Part shown: positions 22,549 to 34,989 of the stretch, one piece after another
Layout of the letters: each line of letters opens with the position of its first letter
How positions within the stretch are numbered: position 1 is the stretch's first letter
Assembly: GCF_000204055.1 (NCBI RefSeq)
Contig: NW_006768868.1
Coordinates: 1-64,000, forward strand
DNA length: 64,000 nucleotides
Direction of reading: 5' to 3'
Source: Melampsora larici-populina 98AG31
Taxonomy: Eukaryota; Basidiomycota; Pucciniomycetes; Pucciniales; Melampsoraceae
Translations under genes and position numbers: made by a program
Notes under the pieces: generated by a model
The model's database searches: none
The model's input: only the letters and a program-made list of their open reading frames with translations
What the model was told of the DNA's origin: nothing

Positions 22549-25500
22549 TCAAATACTCTGACCATTGTTAAAGGTTTCCAACACCTTGTACGGACCTTCA
22601 TAACGCTCTTTTAATTTATCCACGCCTCCCGAGTGATGACCACGCCAATCTCCAGAGGCGAGGAGGATCCAATCATCCAGTCCCACCGTGAAATCAGTGT
22701 GCCGTTTGTTGTGTTGCAGCGCTTGGTGCACTCGGCTTGTCCAGAGATTGTCCCAAATCTGCGCCCAGGAGCCTTCTCTCTGTTGAAGCCAAGCATCGAG
22801 GTTGGTAGGTGAATCATCAGTTGTTCCTGTTGTTGGAAACAGGCAAGCTGGTCTGCCAAATACAATCTCAAATGGTGAGGTTCCCGTGGCTACGTTCACT
22901 GCACTATTGATGGCAAACTCTACCAATGGTAGGGCTTCTAACCAACGAGTCTGTCTCTTAGCTGTGAAGGTTTGTAAAACTTGACCGACTGTCTTGTTTG
23001 TGCATTTGCTTCTGCCATCAGCCTGTGGGTGATACACCGACAAACGGTGGAAGGAAATGTTAAGCTTGACCATTAATGCCTTCCGGAACTTTACTCCCAA
23101 GCCTTGCCTTGGTCACTGATGATCGACATAGGAGCACCAAGTGTACCCATCCAGGCACAAAAGAAACATGACGCGGTCTTTTCAGCGGTATCTGATTGAT
23201 TGGTAGGAATTAATTTGGTAAAACCCGTGAGTCGGCATGTGCAAGTCAATAACATGTCATAAGAATTGATCTTGGGAAGAGGTCCAATGAAGTCGATGGA
23301 AATGTCAGAAAGTGGTTTATATGGAACCTCAGGCGTCTTGATCCGACCATTCAGTAGCAAAGTCCGCGCCTTGGTCTTTTGGCAGGTCTCACAAGCCCTC
23401 ACATGAGCTCAACGACCTTTGCCATCCTCGGCCCAAAAAAATCTGCACGCAACGCCGCCACCGTTTTCAAATTAACGAGGTGTCCTACCCTCCTGTGTGC
23501 TTCACCAATAAGTCTCGCACCAAGATCACCAGTCCCAGGAACCAGTAATCAACCATCAATGAAAAGTAATCCATTATCCTCATCACAATCTTCCCTCAAA
23601 GGCAACCCATTCTTGACCGCCACACCAAACTTATTGTCGTTGTATCCTTGTATGATAGCTTGTTTGAAATCGTTGGCTAATGAAGCTTGGGTCAGGGCGA
23701 GGGCGGCAATAGTTTTGACTCCCGTCTGAAGATCCTCCGCGTCTTTCCTCGATAGGGCATCGGCGACAGAGTTGTCCTTGCCCTTGACATATTGGAACTG
23801 CAAATCGAAGTCGGCTAGTTGCTCCAGCCATCTCGCTTGTCGTTGGCTGAGTGATCTCTGTTTCAATAAATAAGTAAGGGAATGATGATTGCTCATTATG
23901 TTCACTTTCATGCCTGATAGTAGCATACACCACTTCTGTAAGGCGTGAATGACCGCCAGTAGCTTTTGTTCTTGCACTGGATAATTTCGTTCTGCTGGTG
24001 ACATCTGCCTTGACTCGTAAGCAATAGGACTTGCATTACGCCAATCACCACCTTGAAGTAGAGCTGCTCCCAACCCTACACTGCTTGCGTCCGTGAATAG
24101 CCACAATGGATCCAGTGAATTGTAATCAACGTTTTTGAGGCACAGTAAGGACATCATGATATGCTTGATATTCAAAAAGGCTGCTTCTTCTGCCGGTCCC
24201 CACTTGAATTGTTTGGTGTCCAGCTTGCTACTAGTAAGTGGCGTCAATTTCCCAACATATTTCTCTAGGCCTGACACAAACTTATTCATCCATTGTACCG
24301 TGCCTAAGAACTTCCTCACACCCTTTGACGATTTTGATGAGGGCCACATACGTATTTGTTCAACTTTCTCCTTGTCCGGCCTGACTCCTTCACTTGGAAG
24401 AACATGTCCCAAAAATTTCACCTCTTTCCTGAATAATTTTGTCTTCTTGCTGCTGCAGTAGAGGTTTGCCGCACAAAGTTTGTCTAAGACCAGTTTGACA
24501 TGTTTCTCATGTTCTTCTATTGATTGAGAAAAAACCACAATGTTGTTGAGATACTCGACACAGACCGTGTTGATGAGATCACCTAGGGCCTCTTCTAGGT
24601 GGGCTTGATGAGTGGCAGGTGCGTTTGTCAGTCCCATAGGCATTACGCACCACTTGTAAAGTCCCCATGGTGTCTTGATGGCCGTTAGAGGAATATCTGC
24701 TTCTCTCATCCTTGTCTGAAAAAAAGCATTTGTCTGGTCAAGAATAGAAAAAACTTTTCCTGAAGCTACCAGTCTGACCAACTCGTCCACCTTTGGAAGG
24801 GGTGAACGGTCCGTGACGGTCATGCTGTTCAAGGTGTGGTAGTCACATACTCACCTTGGAAGTTCCAAAGGGTTCTTCTTGGGAATAATAAGACTAGGCG
24901 AGGAATATTGAGATGTAGATCGTCGTAATTGTCCAGCATCAAGATGTTGATTGAGAAGTTTCTTCCAGGCCGCCATATGCTTTGCTGGATAAGGATATTG
25001 TCGCTTGTTGATCACTGCGTTAGTATTTGTCAATAAAATCTTATGCCTAATCTTCGACAAGGGGTCTTGAAGTCCTTCAGGAAAGGGAACATCAACGAAT
25101 TCACCCTTAGCCTCAGCTGCGTCTGAGATATCTGGAATATCAACCGGGAAGATGTCTTGGTACATAAGCAAAAGGGGATCTTCCAAATCTTTCCACAAAA
25201 CTGGAGGCTTGGATCTCAATGGTTCATTTTTTGCCCTCAATTCTTTCTCCCACCACATCCACTTTTCATGCTCACGACTCTCTGCTGCGGACGCTAGTTC
25301 GGTCGTACACTGTTCCTTGAATTCATCACGTAACTTCATTTCATGACGGTAATCTAACAAGGAAACTCCTAATTTTTCACTGATTGTTCTAGTCATTCTT
25401 CCTCCTGTCGAAGCTGTGATAGTCGAGACTTCACCAAAGGGGAAGAGGGGAAGGTACCTGGCAAGGAAGTAGATGAGGGAGTGGGTAAGGACGTGGCTCA

Positions 25501-25730
25501 GGGTGGGGTGAACGGGGGAGCGTAAGGTTTAGCTGTTGCGGGAAGTGGTTGGGGTGGTGCACTGGCAAAAACGACTCTGTCCGTGGCGTATCTTCCCGCT
25601 TCTTCAATAGAACACTGTTGGAATTGTATTGTAGAAGGAGTAGGTTGTCTCAGGAAGGTCTCGGGATTGTCAACTCGAGATGTGAGATTGCTTGGAGTGC
25701 TATGTGTCAAAGGTGGAGGGGTCATAAAAG
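22549..25730 (-). pseudogene. Gypsy polyprotein (RT, RNase H, integrase) with stops and lost catalytic residues
   Basis: A Pro-rich gag-like start (25725-25498) is followed by the RT N-terminal part (25396-24851) and the RT/RNase H body (24832-23549); these are the same frame broken by one TGA at a position normally Trp. RT landmarks are KVFSILDQTNAFFQ, YKWCVMPMGLTNAP and FLGHVL. The catalytic box reads EYLNNIVVFS, so both Asp residues of the usual YxDD are Asn. RNase H shows LWLFTDASSVGLGAAL and NSVADALSR. After another TGA and a frameshift, integrase follows with SIDFIGPLP, ISDQGKAW and HPQADGRSKCTNK, where the third catalytic Glu is replaced by Lys. The integrase C-terminal module (NISKLKLFVEPE) follows after a further stop. 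Confidence 0.92.
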
Positions 25731-25949
25731 GAAGATGAAGTAATTGTCCAAAGTATGTATGTTTTCAATTGAATTGCCGAAGTATAAGGAATCAATAGAA
25801 CCTTGTAGATCAAAAAAAAATGCCAAAGTTAAAGTATAATTGAAGTAGAGGAACTCTGCAGATCCAGGGTTGATTTGTAAAAAGTTTGTTCTTCCAAAGT
25901 AATTTGAAGTATTCTTTGATTTTTGCTTATTGGTTTGAGAAAAAAAAAG

Positions 25950-26387
25950 TGTAAAGGACAGATAGTCCTCACTTAAAGGTATGCAAGAGAAGATTCTCTT
26001 GGAGGGAACGGGACAATCAAATGCCACAATAGTGGACTTTGGAGTTTCTAGAACCAAAGTATGTGCGAACTTGTATTTCTAGATCTGACTGACTGACTCC
26101 AAAATGAGATAATGCGAGATCAGTCTTGAATTCCCTCAGGGCGGGAACGTACAAATATAAAGGAAAGAAATAAAAGAAACATAAAATATAAATAAAGAAA
26201 TAAATGGTGTACCTGACTCCAAAGAGAGATAATGCAAGATCAGTCTTGAATTCCCTAAGGAGCCAATTTGGATTGAACAAATTTGATAATATATAGAGAA
26301 TAGTGTAAGGTCTAAGTCTAAGGTCTAAGTAGTTGTGGTTGTAATTAATATTCTTGTAATGATGTGTGATGTGTAAGCATCATTACA
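25950..26387 (-). repeat. Gypsy 5' LTR with internal duplication
   Basis: 438 bp. It is longer than the other LTR because a 45-bp block (GACTCCAAA..GAATTCCCT) is repeated with about 75 bp of A-rich filler between the copies (about 26090-26260). Confidence 0.85.
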
Positions 26388-26392
26388 ACTGA

Positions 26393-28522
26393 CTTGTCTT
26401 GATGTATCACCAAAGAAGTTCAATGGGATTGAGTTCACAGTGAAATTTAGGTAAGAATTTACAGATGTGACCCGCATCCTCAATAAGCTTCCGAAGCAAG
26501 GGCTTCTCATCAGCAAAGTCTGATTCAGTTGACAAGACCTTGTGAGCACAACATCCTGGAGCATCAATGTCTGGTAAAGCACCCCTAGGATGTGATTGAT
26601 CTTCCTTGAGAGGAACCTTTGCGTGTTTAAGTAGGCGTTCAGCCCAAGCAATTCAATCTTTTGCTTGTCCAGTCTTTTTGCACTTGGTACACATGAAAGT
26701 CATCTCCTTTTCACCCCTTAAAGCTCGTATGCTGTTGTAATGATCCCATAGTCCACGCTCAATGAGGACTTGCCTTATCCCTTTTGACTTGCCAGCAAGA
26801 GCTTCTTTCTCAATCAATTTCCCACCTTTCAACTTTTTTGGTGGAGTCGGATCAACATAATAAGATGGAAACTTCATTTCTTGAACCTTTCCATGAAGCT
26901 TGACTGGAATGTTAGGATTGTCAGAAGGAATTTGGGTGTTTTGGAGCTTTGGCTTTGAACCACCCAGCTTGAAATTCATTTTTGATAGCTGAAGCGCGTC
27001 CAGGGCAAATGAATCATGCACGGCTGAGCAATCAAAGGTGAAACAGGCTTGGGCCTTTGGGTGATTGTGGTTGAAAATTGGAATTGCTCAAGTTGCAATT
27101 TGGTTGATGAGTTGATTTCAGTCCCACCACCCTTCCCCCAAGCACCTGGGTAAATTGTGATGGCAGCATTGTTAAAAGGTAGGATAGAGTCTGTGTTGGC
27201 TGGCGGGATGAGTCGGCTGGTTGAGAGGCAGATAAAGTCCAAAATGTGAATTAATTTTCCAATACTTTTTGTTAGGAGTGCGCAGTCCTTATCAGTCATC
27301 CAACCATATTGAGGTTGGTCATTTGTGTGAATTGTTGATTCGTCATGATAGACCTGAATGATTTTGCAAGCGCCATCTTCAAGCTCTGCAAATACTATCT
27401 GATCCATCATTTCTCCTTCAAAACAACTTTCATGCCTACATATCTCAATGATTTCCTTGATATACTTCTCTTGATGAATCACAACATCAGCACATTCATG
27501 TTTTTTAAATTACAAACACCGCTTATACTCTTGGACGTGCCATCCCATCCGGTGCATCTATTTGGTGACAGTCGTGATCAAGGTTGGATTTGGATGTTGC
27601 CTATAGTTTACCAGAACCTCAGTGTTCACATAGTGAGCTAGTAGAGCTGGTGAAACCGGAAGAAAGGAAAGAGTAACACACAATCGAGTCAGGCAAGGAT
27701 TCAATAGTGAGATTATCAAAAATTGATTAAAAAGAGTACTTTTCCAACTGGCTGATCAACAATCCACTCAGTGATTGTCTTATGCACTTCCACACTATCT
27801 AATATTGAAGGATGAGGAGAATTCAATCCTTGGCAATTGATTGGAAGATGTTGGTGAAGGATGATGTGAGATGCATCAGAACGGATTCTGACCGCAAGAC
27901 GTGCTCCACTTCCATCTGTTGGGGGATCCTCTTGGCAAAGTCAATAGGGAGCCACAGTGTTGAAAGATGCTTGCATGGTGCAAGAATTTGGGTTTGTGAG
28001 GTTAAGGTTACGTTGAAGATTGTTGAATTCATGTATGAGTCCAAGTCAATCAAAATCTTTGACATAAGTGGTTCTTGAAGTTGAGTGTGCTTTGCTAAAA
28101 ACCGAAGCATCCGCTAGGGCATTGCTAAGCTCTTTGTGTTGGTTTTCAATAGGTCTGATTTGAAATTGGGTTTTGATGTGAAGCGAAGTGAACACTTGAT
28201 CCACTGACTCTGAATGAGATTGTTTATCAGAATCATATGGGTTGGACACCAAGCTCAAATCAGAATCAGAAAGTGAGGTGAGGCTTGAATCAGAATAATG
28301 CACCATATTTGTTTTGTGATTGGAGATAGATGAAAGGCTTGAATTGGAATCCCAGAGAAATGATCGAGTTGAACCACTATCAGACATCAAATCCCCATTG
28401 CAAGGTAGATTTAGCCAGGGCTTAGGTGGGTCAAATTTCACTTGCTTGCTAGGACAATCTGATGATGCATGTTGACAAATAGTCCGACTTGTGTGGGGTT
28501 TGTTTAGGCATAATGGACACAT
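26393..28522 (-). pseudogene. DDE-type DNA transposase, interrupted by the Gypsy element
   Basis: Read on the minus strand from 28522. A Cys/His-containing, Ser/Asp-rich N-terminus (MCPLCLNKPHTSRTICQH) is followed by VYHDESTIHTND (first catalytic region, about 27350), FTFDCSAVHDSFALDAL (about 27030), MNFKLGGSKPKL, KGIRQVLIERGL and FLPKFHCELNPIEFF (about 26420, acidic third residue region). This order matches the DDE-superfamily transposases widespread in basidiomycete genomes. At least one frameshift (near 27080) and one stop (near 26652) are visible. The frame runs directly into the Gypsy 5' LTR; its tail is at 21580-21771. The N-terminal boundary is uncertain. Confidence 0.7.
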
Positions 28523-28950
28523 AGAGCTTCTGAATATGGTGAATTGTGCAAGACTGACTTCAAAGTGAGTGATGAAGAAGTGACAAAAAATATTACAGCA
28601 GTTTCAAGAATAAATGTTGTCTGCATGTTTTTATTTTTTTATTTTTTTTAAGGTTACACTAAAACTGACTTGCCTAGATTCTACATAAGAGCTGTAGTCA
28701 ACTTATTCAAGGGTGCAAGGATTGTGCAAGATCACAATCTTGCTTATCTTTCAGCATTGGTGCTTCCTTTGTACCCGAAATGCACCCTTTGGTATAGTTG
28801 CAAGCAGCGGAAAGGTGGACAACAATGTTGTATGTAGAATCTAGGTCAATAAAGTTTAATGCAACCAACCTTGAAAAATAAAAAATAAAAACAAGCAGGC
28901 AACATTTATTCTCAAAACTGCTGTACACAAGTTTTCTGTAAATAGCAATA

Positions 28951-29090
28951 CACAAACATCTCAACCCGACCTCAAAAACCCATCCAAAGAACTCATGGCA
29001 ACCCAATTGATTTTGAGTTTTTAGCGTTAAAAAATCCAAAAGTCGATTGGGTTGCCATGGGTTTTATTGGGTCAGGTTGAGATGTTTGTG
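28951..29090. mobile_element. Small foldback / hairpin MITE
   Basis: 140 bp with inverted arms: CACAAACATCTCAACCCGAC... at the left and its complement (GTCAGGTTGAGATGTTTGTG) at the right, sharing also a GGCAACCCAA / TTGGGTTGCC inner stem. No target duplication is identified. Confidence 0.65.
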
Positions 29091-29230
29091 TACCGCTGTC
29101 CGGCACAACTCTTTACGCGTCTCGGCGCTAGCAACCATACATAGTAAGCGACCACAAAACAGGTTTATGAAGTGACAGGAGAAGAATTTTGAACTCAGTG
29201 TTTTCTTCAAAAAAAAGCTAAAAAGATTGA

Positions 29231-29548
29231 TGTTCAATCCCTTTAGGGTTAGGTTATCTCCATTCTACGGTTTGGGCTCATAGATATCCAAGACATCTTT
29301 TCCAAAAGTCCCCGGACTATAAACCAATACCCATTACGTACAGAAGAATGTTCAATCCCCTGAGGGTTCAATAACCTCCAAGTACCGCCCTGGAAACATA
29401 GGTTATCAAGACATTCCTTTGAACCAGTTGCAGTGGACTCTAAAACACCAGCAGTATGTTATTGATTGTGTTCAATCCCTCTAAGGGTTTGACAACCTCC
29501 AATTACCGTCTTGGACCAAAGGTGTTCGAGACACATTTCAAAGGGCAC
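29231..29548. repeat. Tandem array, three units of about 118-120 bp
   Basis: Units start with TGTTCAATCCC at 29231, 29349 and 29469. They share the order TTCAATCC..AGGGTT, AACCTCCA..TACCG, CTTGGA.. and CAAGACA. Unit divergence is high, so the array is old. Confidence 0.75.
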
Positions 29549-29559
29549 ACCTCATTCTT

Positions 29560-30137
29560 CGTGGATGGTATGTGAGTATTATCAGAGTGGAATATGTGGA
29601 AAGCGAGGAAATCAGCAAAGGTTGTTGTTGAGCACTCCCAAAAGAGGTGCACAAAAATTGGCAGTGGGACTTCTCCCCCAACGGGGGACCCGCGCCAACC
29701 CAGTCCAGATTTTTCATTTCCTCTAGCAAGCAATTTGTAACTTTCAATTTCATTCCTCCAAGTTGCTTGTTCTTACCATTCCTACTTCCAATATACAAAA
29801 AGTACATTATACACTTAAAAAGCTTCAAAGTACAGCCTTATCAATATTCTTCGTAATCCAGTGTACTTTTCAACACTAGCTATTCACATTAGTTATATTG
29901 TTTCAATCATTGTTTTTTCCCGCCCACCACCCTCTAGGCAGACTGGGGTTAAGTTTCAGGCTATTTTTGTTATCAATTTCTCTTATACATGAGTAGGGGG
30001 GTCCCTCAGTGAGGGACTCAGCGCTGAGCTATTGGCCACCCACAAGTACTCTCTGTGTTCTAAAAAAGTCCAACTTTGTCTTATGCAAACCAGGCCCCAG
30101 GGCCACATTTCTGAGTAACACACAACAACCCGCGCCA
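29560..30137 (+). repeat. Probable solo LTR, family A copy 2
   Basis: Aligns end to end with the minus-strand reading of 4547-5141 (blocks CCGCCCACCACCCTCT, GGGGTTAAGTTTCAGGCT, CAGGCCCCAGGGCCA). No retroviral-type coding sequence lies next to it. Confidence 0.6.
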
Positions 30138-30903
30138 CCGAGCCAAACTGATTCCAGCTCTAAACAAATCCTTGGACAAGATTCCTAAAGGAAAACACAA
30201 GAAGTTTTGAGACTAATGACTCTTCCAATACCTACTATAATTATAGGGGTTTCTGGAGGGGGTCCATCGCTTTCCTACGGGTGGGCTAAAAGCCTAAAGG
30301 TGGTTTTTTAAAAAAAAAGCTTAAAAACTTTTAGGAACACAGAGTTTAAAATTTCTTTATCCTTGACACCTAATTTCCTGTATTCGACTAGATGGCCGCT
30401 TTGCTCAGGTGTACTAGTTTCTTCTGTATTACATGTTCTGTTAGTGTTGTATGCAATAGGGGTTCTCAAAGTTGACCCGGTTTCAAGAAAACCCAGTTGA
30501 CCCGGTTGCTTTTTGGCAGTAACCTTGTGTATTGATTGCCACTTCACACCAAAGGTACGATGTGGGGAGAACTTCCATAGAAGGTAGCGGGTAAGGGGAG
30601 ACTAGGTGTGCACATCCAGAATTACATACGCGGTGGTAGCCGCGGGAGTTGGGATACAGAAGGAAGAAAAGGAGAAAATTCCCCCCCCTTCTTTACCACT
30701 CCAAGAATTCTCACCTAGTCTCCTGGAAAGACAAGCTTTCATAGTTAGTTGAAGCTTAATCTCCAAAGCTTAACCTTCCTTTATTTTTTTTCGCATAACA
30801 TATTCATTTCCTCCATCTCAACCTCATCATCTTCAAATTATAAATAATCTAAATCATCTTTGAATTATATATAAAAAAAAGCCAGTAACTTAATAAAAGA
30901 AGA
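30138..30903. other. Spacer with a dispersed repeat, upstream of the DIRS-like gag
   Basis: Contains a roughly 75-bp dispersed repeat at 30452-30530 (GGGGTTCTCAAAGTTGACCC...) whose inverted relative lies at 47263-47332. It also has a short inverted repeat GGAGACTAGGTG / CACCTAGTCTCC at about 30597 and 30712. The last 100 bp before 30904 are AT-rich. No gene is supported. Confidence 0.5.
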
Positions 30904-33193
30904 ATGGATAGCTCAGACTTTCAGAAGAAGATAGATGAACAAATTAGGAATGAAGTAAAAGAAGGAGAAGGCAATGGCGAGCAGGATGAAAAACCAGGAG
31001 GAGGAAGTAAGAATCATGGAGGAGAAGGTGAGTTAACAGGTGATGATCAAAACAGTGAAACCCAAGGAGAAGGTCAGATGGAAAATCAAGAGGAAGAGGT
31101 ACAGAAAGGAGGCAAGCAGAAAGCAAAAACACCGGCAACCCAACAATCAAAAAGGAAGAACGGTCAACCTCCCGAAAACTCGCAAACCGTGGGACCAGTA
31201 AGAATCAAGAAGCCAAAAAACCAACCTAATCAGAAAGAACACTCGACTTCTGATGTCAACCACACGCAAGACCAACTAGGATTGTCGATGCCCAACTCGG
31301 GGCTGTCCCAAAATCCTCCCAATCCAAGAAACACTCAACAAACCCCCGCCAACGTTCAGCAAACCTCCGCTCAGTTATACACCGCCGCAGAAAATTGACC
31401 CTACCACCTACGCCAACCAACCAACCAAGAGAAGAGTGCCGGTGCAAACGACGAGAGCGATGGGGAGTCCGATGAAGGATTGGAGGTAGAGGGAAGACGG
31501 GTGCTAGGCGGTATTGTACTAGAAGATGGATTGAGTTATGGTAAGCCAAAATCTCATAACGAAATAAAATATATTCTCCCGTTCAGGGAATGCCTCATAA
31601 GAGAAGACAATGAAACAACTACCCAGGGAATATGGAATATATCCACATGGAATAAAGATCCAACAGAAAGATCCAATGTCCCAATGGAAATATCCAAACA
31701 AATAGACATACAATTGAATCCAAGAAGGGAAATCCAAATCCGCATATACTGTCATATCCACATTTAAAAGAAAAAAAAAGAGAGAGGAAAGATCAGACAC
31801 TGGAAAAAAAGGGAAATCGCCTTTCTGGAAAACAGATATGATGAACTCAAGAAGAGAGCAAACGGAGCAACCTCAACCGATTGTCGAAGATGTGGTAGTC
31901 CAAAAACTAGACATCGAAATTGAAGCCGCTTCACAAAGCAGGAACAGAACGTTGTACAACAAATTGTCGGAAGATAAGAGGAGATGGCTGGAATTCACTA
32001 GTAAGAGTCAAGGCGAGGTCGAGGGCGGAACGGCGGAGAAAGGTCCGAAAGATGTTAGCGCGCGAAAGAAAGTCAACGTGGTGAAGGGGAACGAATTGAT
32101 AAATGATTTGATAGGTTATCACCTTATTGGGCAAACGCCATGAAAGATCTATCACGTTATATCTCCCTTTCTATCTTTGACCCCTCATGGCTTCGCCAAG
32201 ACCTGAATCTCACTTCCAATAAATCTTCTCGGTCAAAAACCAAAGACGCAGAGGCGATCACCTACAACAGATCGCCAATCCCAAGCGAGTGGAGGACGAC
32301 AGTAGCGCAGTGGCATTGAAAAAAGGATTTGTTCCTTGCCTATCTGAAGTTTTACAAACATGACAAAGTAGTCCCAACCATGGAACGACATTTTGAGAAC
32401 GTGCTAGAAATTCAGAAGGAGAATGATGGTTGTTGGATTTTGGCTTTCAGATATGACATAGAGATGAGACAAGCGTATCTTACGTTTAGGGTTGGCAAAG
32501 AAGAAGAGATGGCTGATATCGGAGTTCGGAACAAAGTGATCAAGAAACGAGCCGAACGGCAGACCATAATGAAGAAGGACGATCTGTTTCTGGACAACCC
32601 GTATGCATATGGAAACTCCAAGCAGAATATCAATCCTATGGATGGAACCAACTGGGAAGGGAGAGCCACCAATTGGGATGATCCGAGTAGGGGTGAGTCC
32701 ACAAAGGAAAAGGTGGAGGTTAGCAAGAATTCACAATCAGTACGATCGGCCTTGTGGGCCCAAGCAAGAAGCGAACCTCATTCGACTTTGCACACGGCAA
32801 CCCCCTTGGTAAACCAACCACCAACGACATACCATCAACCATCTCCCTATAACCATCTCTCATCCTCTTATCATTCGACCCCAACCAACCATCACACCGC
32901 CCACGCTCACCCTCCGACTCAACCGGCAAACCACGGATCCGGGATTAACCCGAATTTCAAAGGTAATCCAAAGAATTATATTCATAACTACCGACCAAAC
33001 TTTTGAAGCGGAAGAGGTAGTAACGGGAATGAAGGCGGATCAGGAGGTGGTTCAGGTAACGGAGGAAATTTTGGTGGATCATCAGGCGGAAATTTTGGTG
33101 GATGGGGACGTGGGAAACAAGCAGATGAGAATGGAGGTCAGAATGGACAGACCTACGGGAATAGAAATGGAGTTGGAAGAGGTGCAGCGCATA
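30904..33193 (+). pseudogene. Gag-like ORF of a DIRS-like retroelement, with stops
   Basis: Starts ATG at 30904 (MDSSDFQKKIDEQI). It gives a hydrophilic Glu/Gly/Gln-rich N-terminus (to 31395), a middle part with RNRTLYNKLSEDKRRWLEF and DPSWLRQDLNL, then FLAYLKFYKHDKVVPTME, an Asn/His/Pro-rich linker and a Gly-rich tail (GGSGGGSGNGGNFGG) ending at 33193. Premature stops at 31396 (TGA), 32317 (TGA) and 33004 (TGA) and two frame changes break it. The pairing with the RT/recombinase part at 38805-40576 is inferred from strand, order and the usual ORF1 character of such elements, not from a shared boundary. Confidence 0.55.
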
Positions 33194-34119
33194 AGAAGTG
33201 AGTATCTTACATGGTACAGTCCAAAAATGATCTCAGATCCAAACCAGATATTTCTTCCCTCCCCTTTTCGCTGTTTTTATTTTCGTATTTTTCTCTTGTA
33301 CATGGTACAGGTAGAATTGAAAAAAGAGAGATCTATAAACTAGACAGTACCAAAATGAAAATAAAAGTTTAGACAGAAACAGACTGCACAATGTCCCCAT
33401 GACTTGAGGAATGAGATTATGACTGGCCAATTGGGCGGCGGGCGCCGCCATGTCAAGCTCTGAACATAATTTGGCCCTTAACTCTTTTCAATGCTTTCTG
33501 AGCTACACAGTAAAACAAAGAATTCCAACATCTAGGGTTTTACATTCCCAAGAGCAGCAGCACACTATTGAGCATGATCATGTTCACTTCTTTCATATGC
33601 AACATACCATTGGACAGTGACTTCATTTGATTTGAGGCCTTTAATCCACTTAGGATTGGGAGCTCATTCTTTATTATGAAGATTTCTGAGACAACACCTC
33701 TGACACCAGACAATTCACACAATGCATCAAAGCAAATCATCTTCATCTAAGTTTGGGTTCTGGATGATTGGATTGGATTCGGTATGTCAGTGGTTTCAAA
33801 TGTTGAATCTTTTTGCAAGGTCTAACTTTGAGATTTGATCACATGCACAGAGGCCAATTCTCCAGATGTGAAACATCTTGCATCATTTTCTTCTTTTTTG
33901 TTGATCATTATCAGAACTATCAAGAGACCTAAAAATTAGAACCCAAATCCCAAGTGGAATGACCACATTTTGGATGTTCAAGATAGATTTCAATATGGCA
34001 ATTTTTGTTATCATGATCATCTCCTCCATCAACCACACATTAATCATCACATTGAATTACATCAAAAGATGAATCTGTTCATGATGTGTATGATCAAAAT
34101 ACACCGGCGGGCCGTCCAG
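33194..34119. other. Spacer, no supported gene
   Basis: AT-rich sequence between the gag-like region and the assembly gap. A 68-codon minus frame (33540-33746) is not recognisable. Confidence 0.4.
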
Positions 34120-34989
34120 NNNNNNNNNNNNNNNNNNNNNNNNNNNNNNNNNNNNNNNNNNNNNNNNNNNNNNNNNNNNNNNNNNNNNNNNNNNNNNNNN
34201 NNNNNNNNNNNNNNNNNNNNNNNNNNNNNNNNNNNNNNNNNNNNNNNNNNNNNNNNNNNNNNNNNNNNNNNNNNNNNNNNNNNNNNNNNNNNNNNNNNNN
34301 NNNNNNNNNNNNNNNNNNNNNNNNNNNNNNNNNNNNNNNNNNNNNNNNNNNNNNNNNNNNNNNNNNNNNNNNNNNNNNNNNNNNNNNNNNNNNNNNNNNN
34401 NNNNNNNNNNNNNNNNNNNNNNNNNNNNNNNNNNNNNNNNNNNNNNNNNNNNNNNNNNNNNNNNNNNNNNNNNNNNNNNNNNNNNNNNNNNNNNNNNNNN
34501 NNNNNNNNNNNNNNNNNNNNNNNNNNNNNNNNNNNNNNNNNNNNNNNNNNNNNNNNNNNNNNNNNNNNNNNNNNNNNNNNNNNNNNNNNNNNNNNNNNNN
34601 NNNNNNNNNNNNNNNNNNNNNNNNNNNNNNNNNNNNNNNNNNNNNNNNNNNNNNNNNNNNNNNNNNNNNNNNNNNNNNNNNNNNNNNNNNNNNNNNNNNN
34701 NNNNNNNNNNNNNNNNNNNNNNNNNNNNNNNNNNNNNNNNNNNNNNNNNNNNNNNNNNNNNNNNNNNNNNNNNNNNNNNNNNNNNNNNNNNNNNNNNNNN
34801 NNNNNNNNNNNNNNNNNNNNNNNNNNNNNNNNNNNNNNNNNNNNNNNNNNNNNNNNNNNNNNNNNNNNNNNNNNNNNNNNNNNNNNNNNNNNNNNNNNNN
34901 NNNNNNNNNNNNNNNNNNNNNNNNNNNNNNNNNNNNNNNNNNNNNNNNNNNNNNNNNNNNNNNNNNNNNNNNNNNNNNNNNNNNNNNNN
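34120..34989. other. Assembly gap (870 N)
   Basis: A run of N. The frames that appear to cross it are artefacts. The real sequence here could include part of the inserted material between the two DIRS-like segments. Confidence 1.

Larger units (their letters stand above)
21772..26392 (-). mobile_element. Complete Ty3/Gypsy LTR retrotransposon, degenerate
   Basis: LTRs lie at 21777-22094 (3' LTR, 318 bp) and 25950-26387 (5' LTR, 438 bp), both starting TGTAA and ending TTACA. ACTGA is duplicated at 21772-21776 and 26388-26392. The polypurine tract AGGAGGGGAGAA (minus strand) sits directly before the 3' LTR, at 22095-22106. The internal region codes on the minus strand for a short gag-like part, reverse transcriptase, RNase H and integrase, in Ty3/Gypsy order. 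No ordinary tRNA primer-binding site is obvious after the 5' LTR. Confidence 0.93.
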
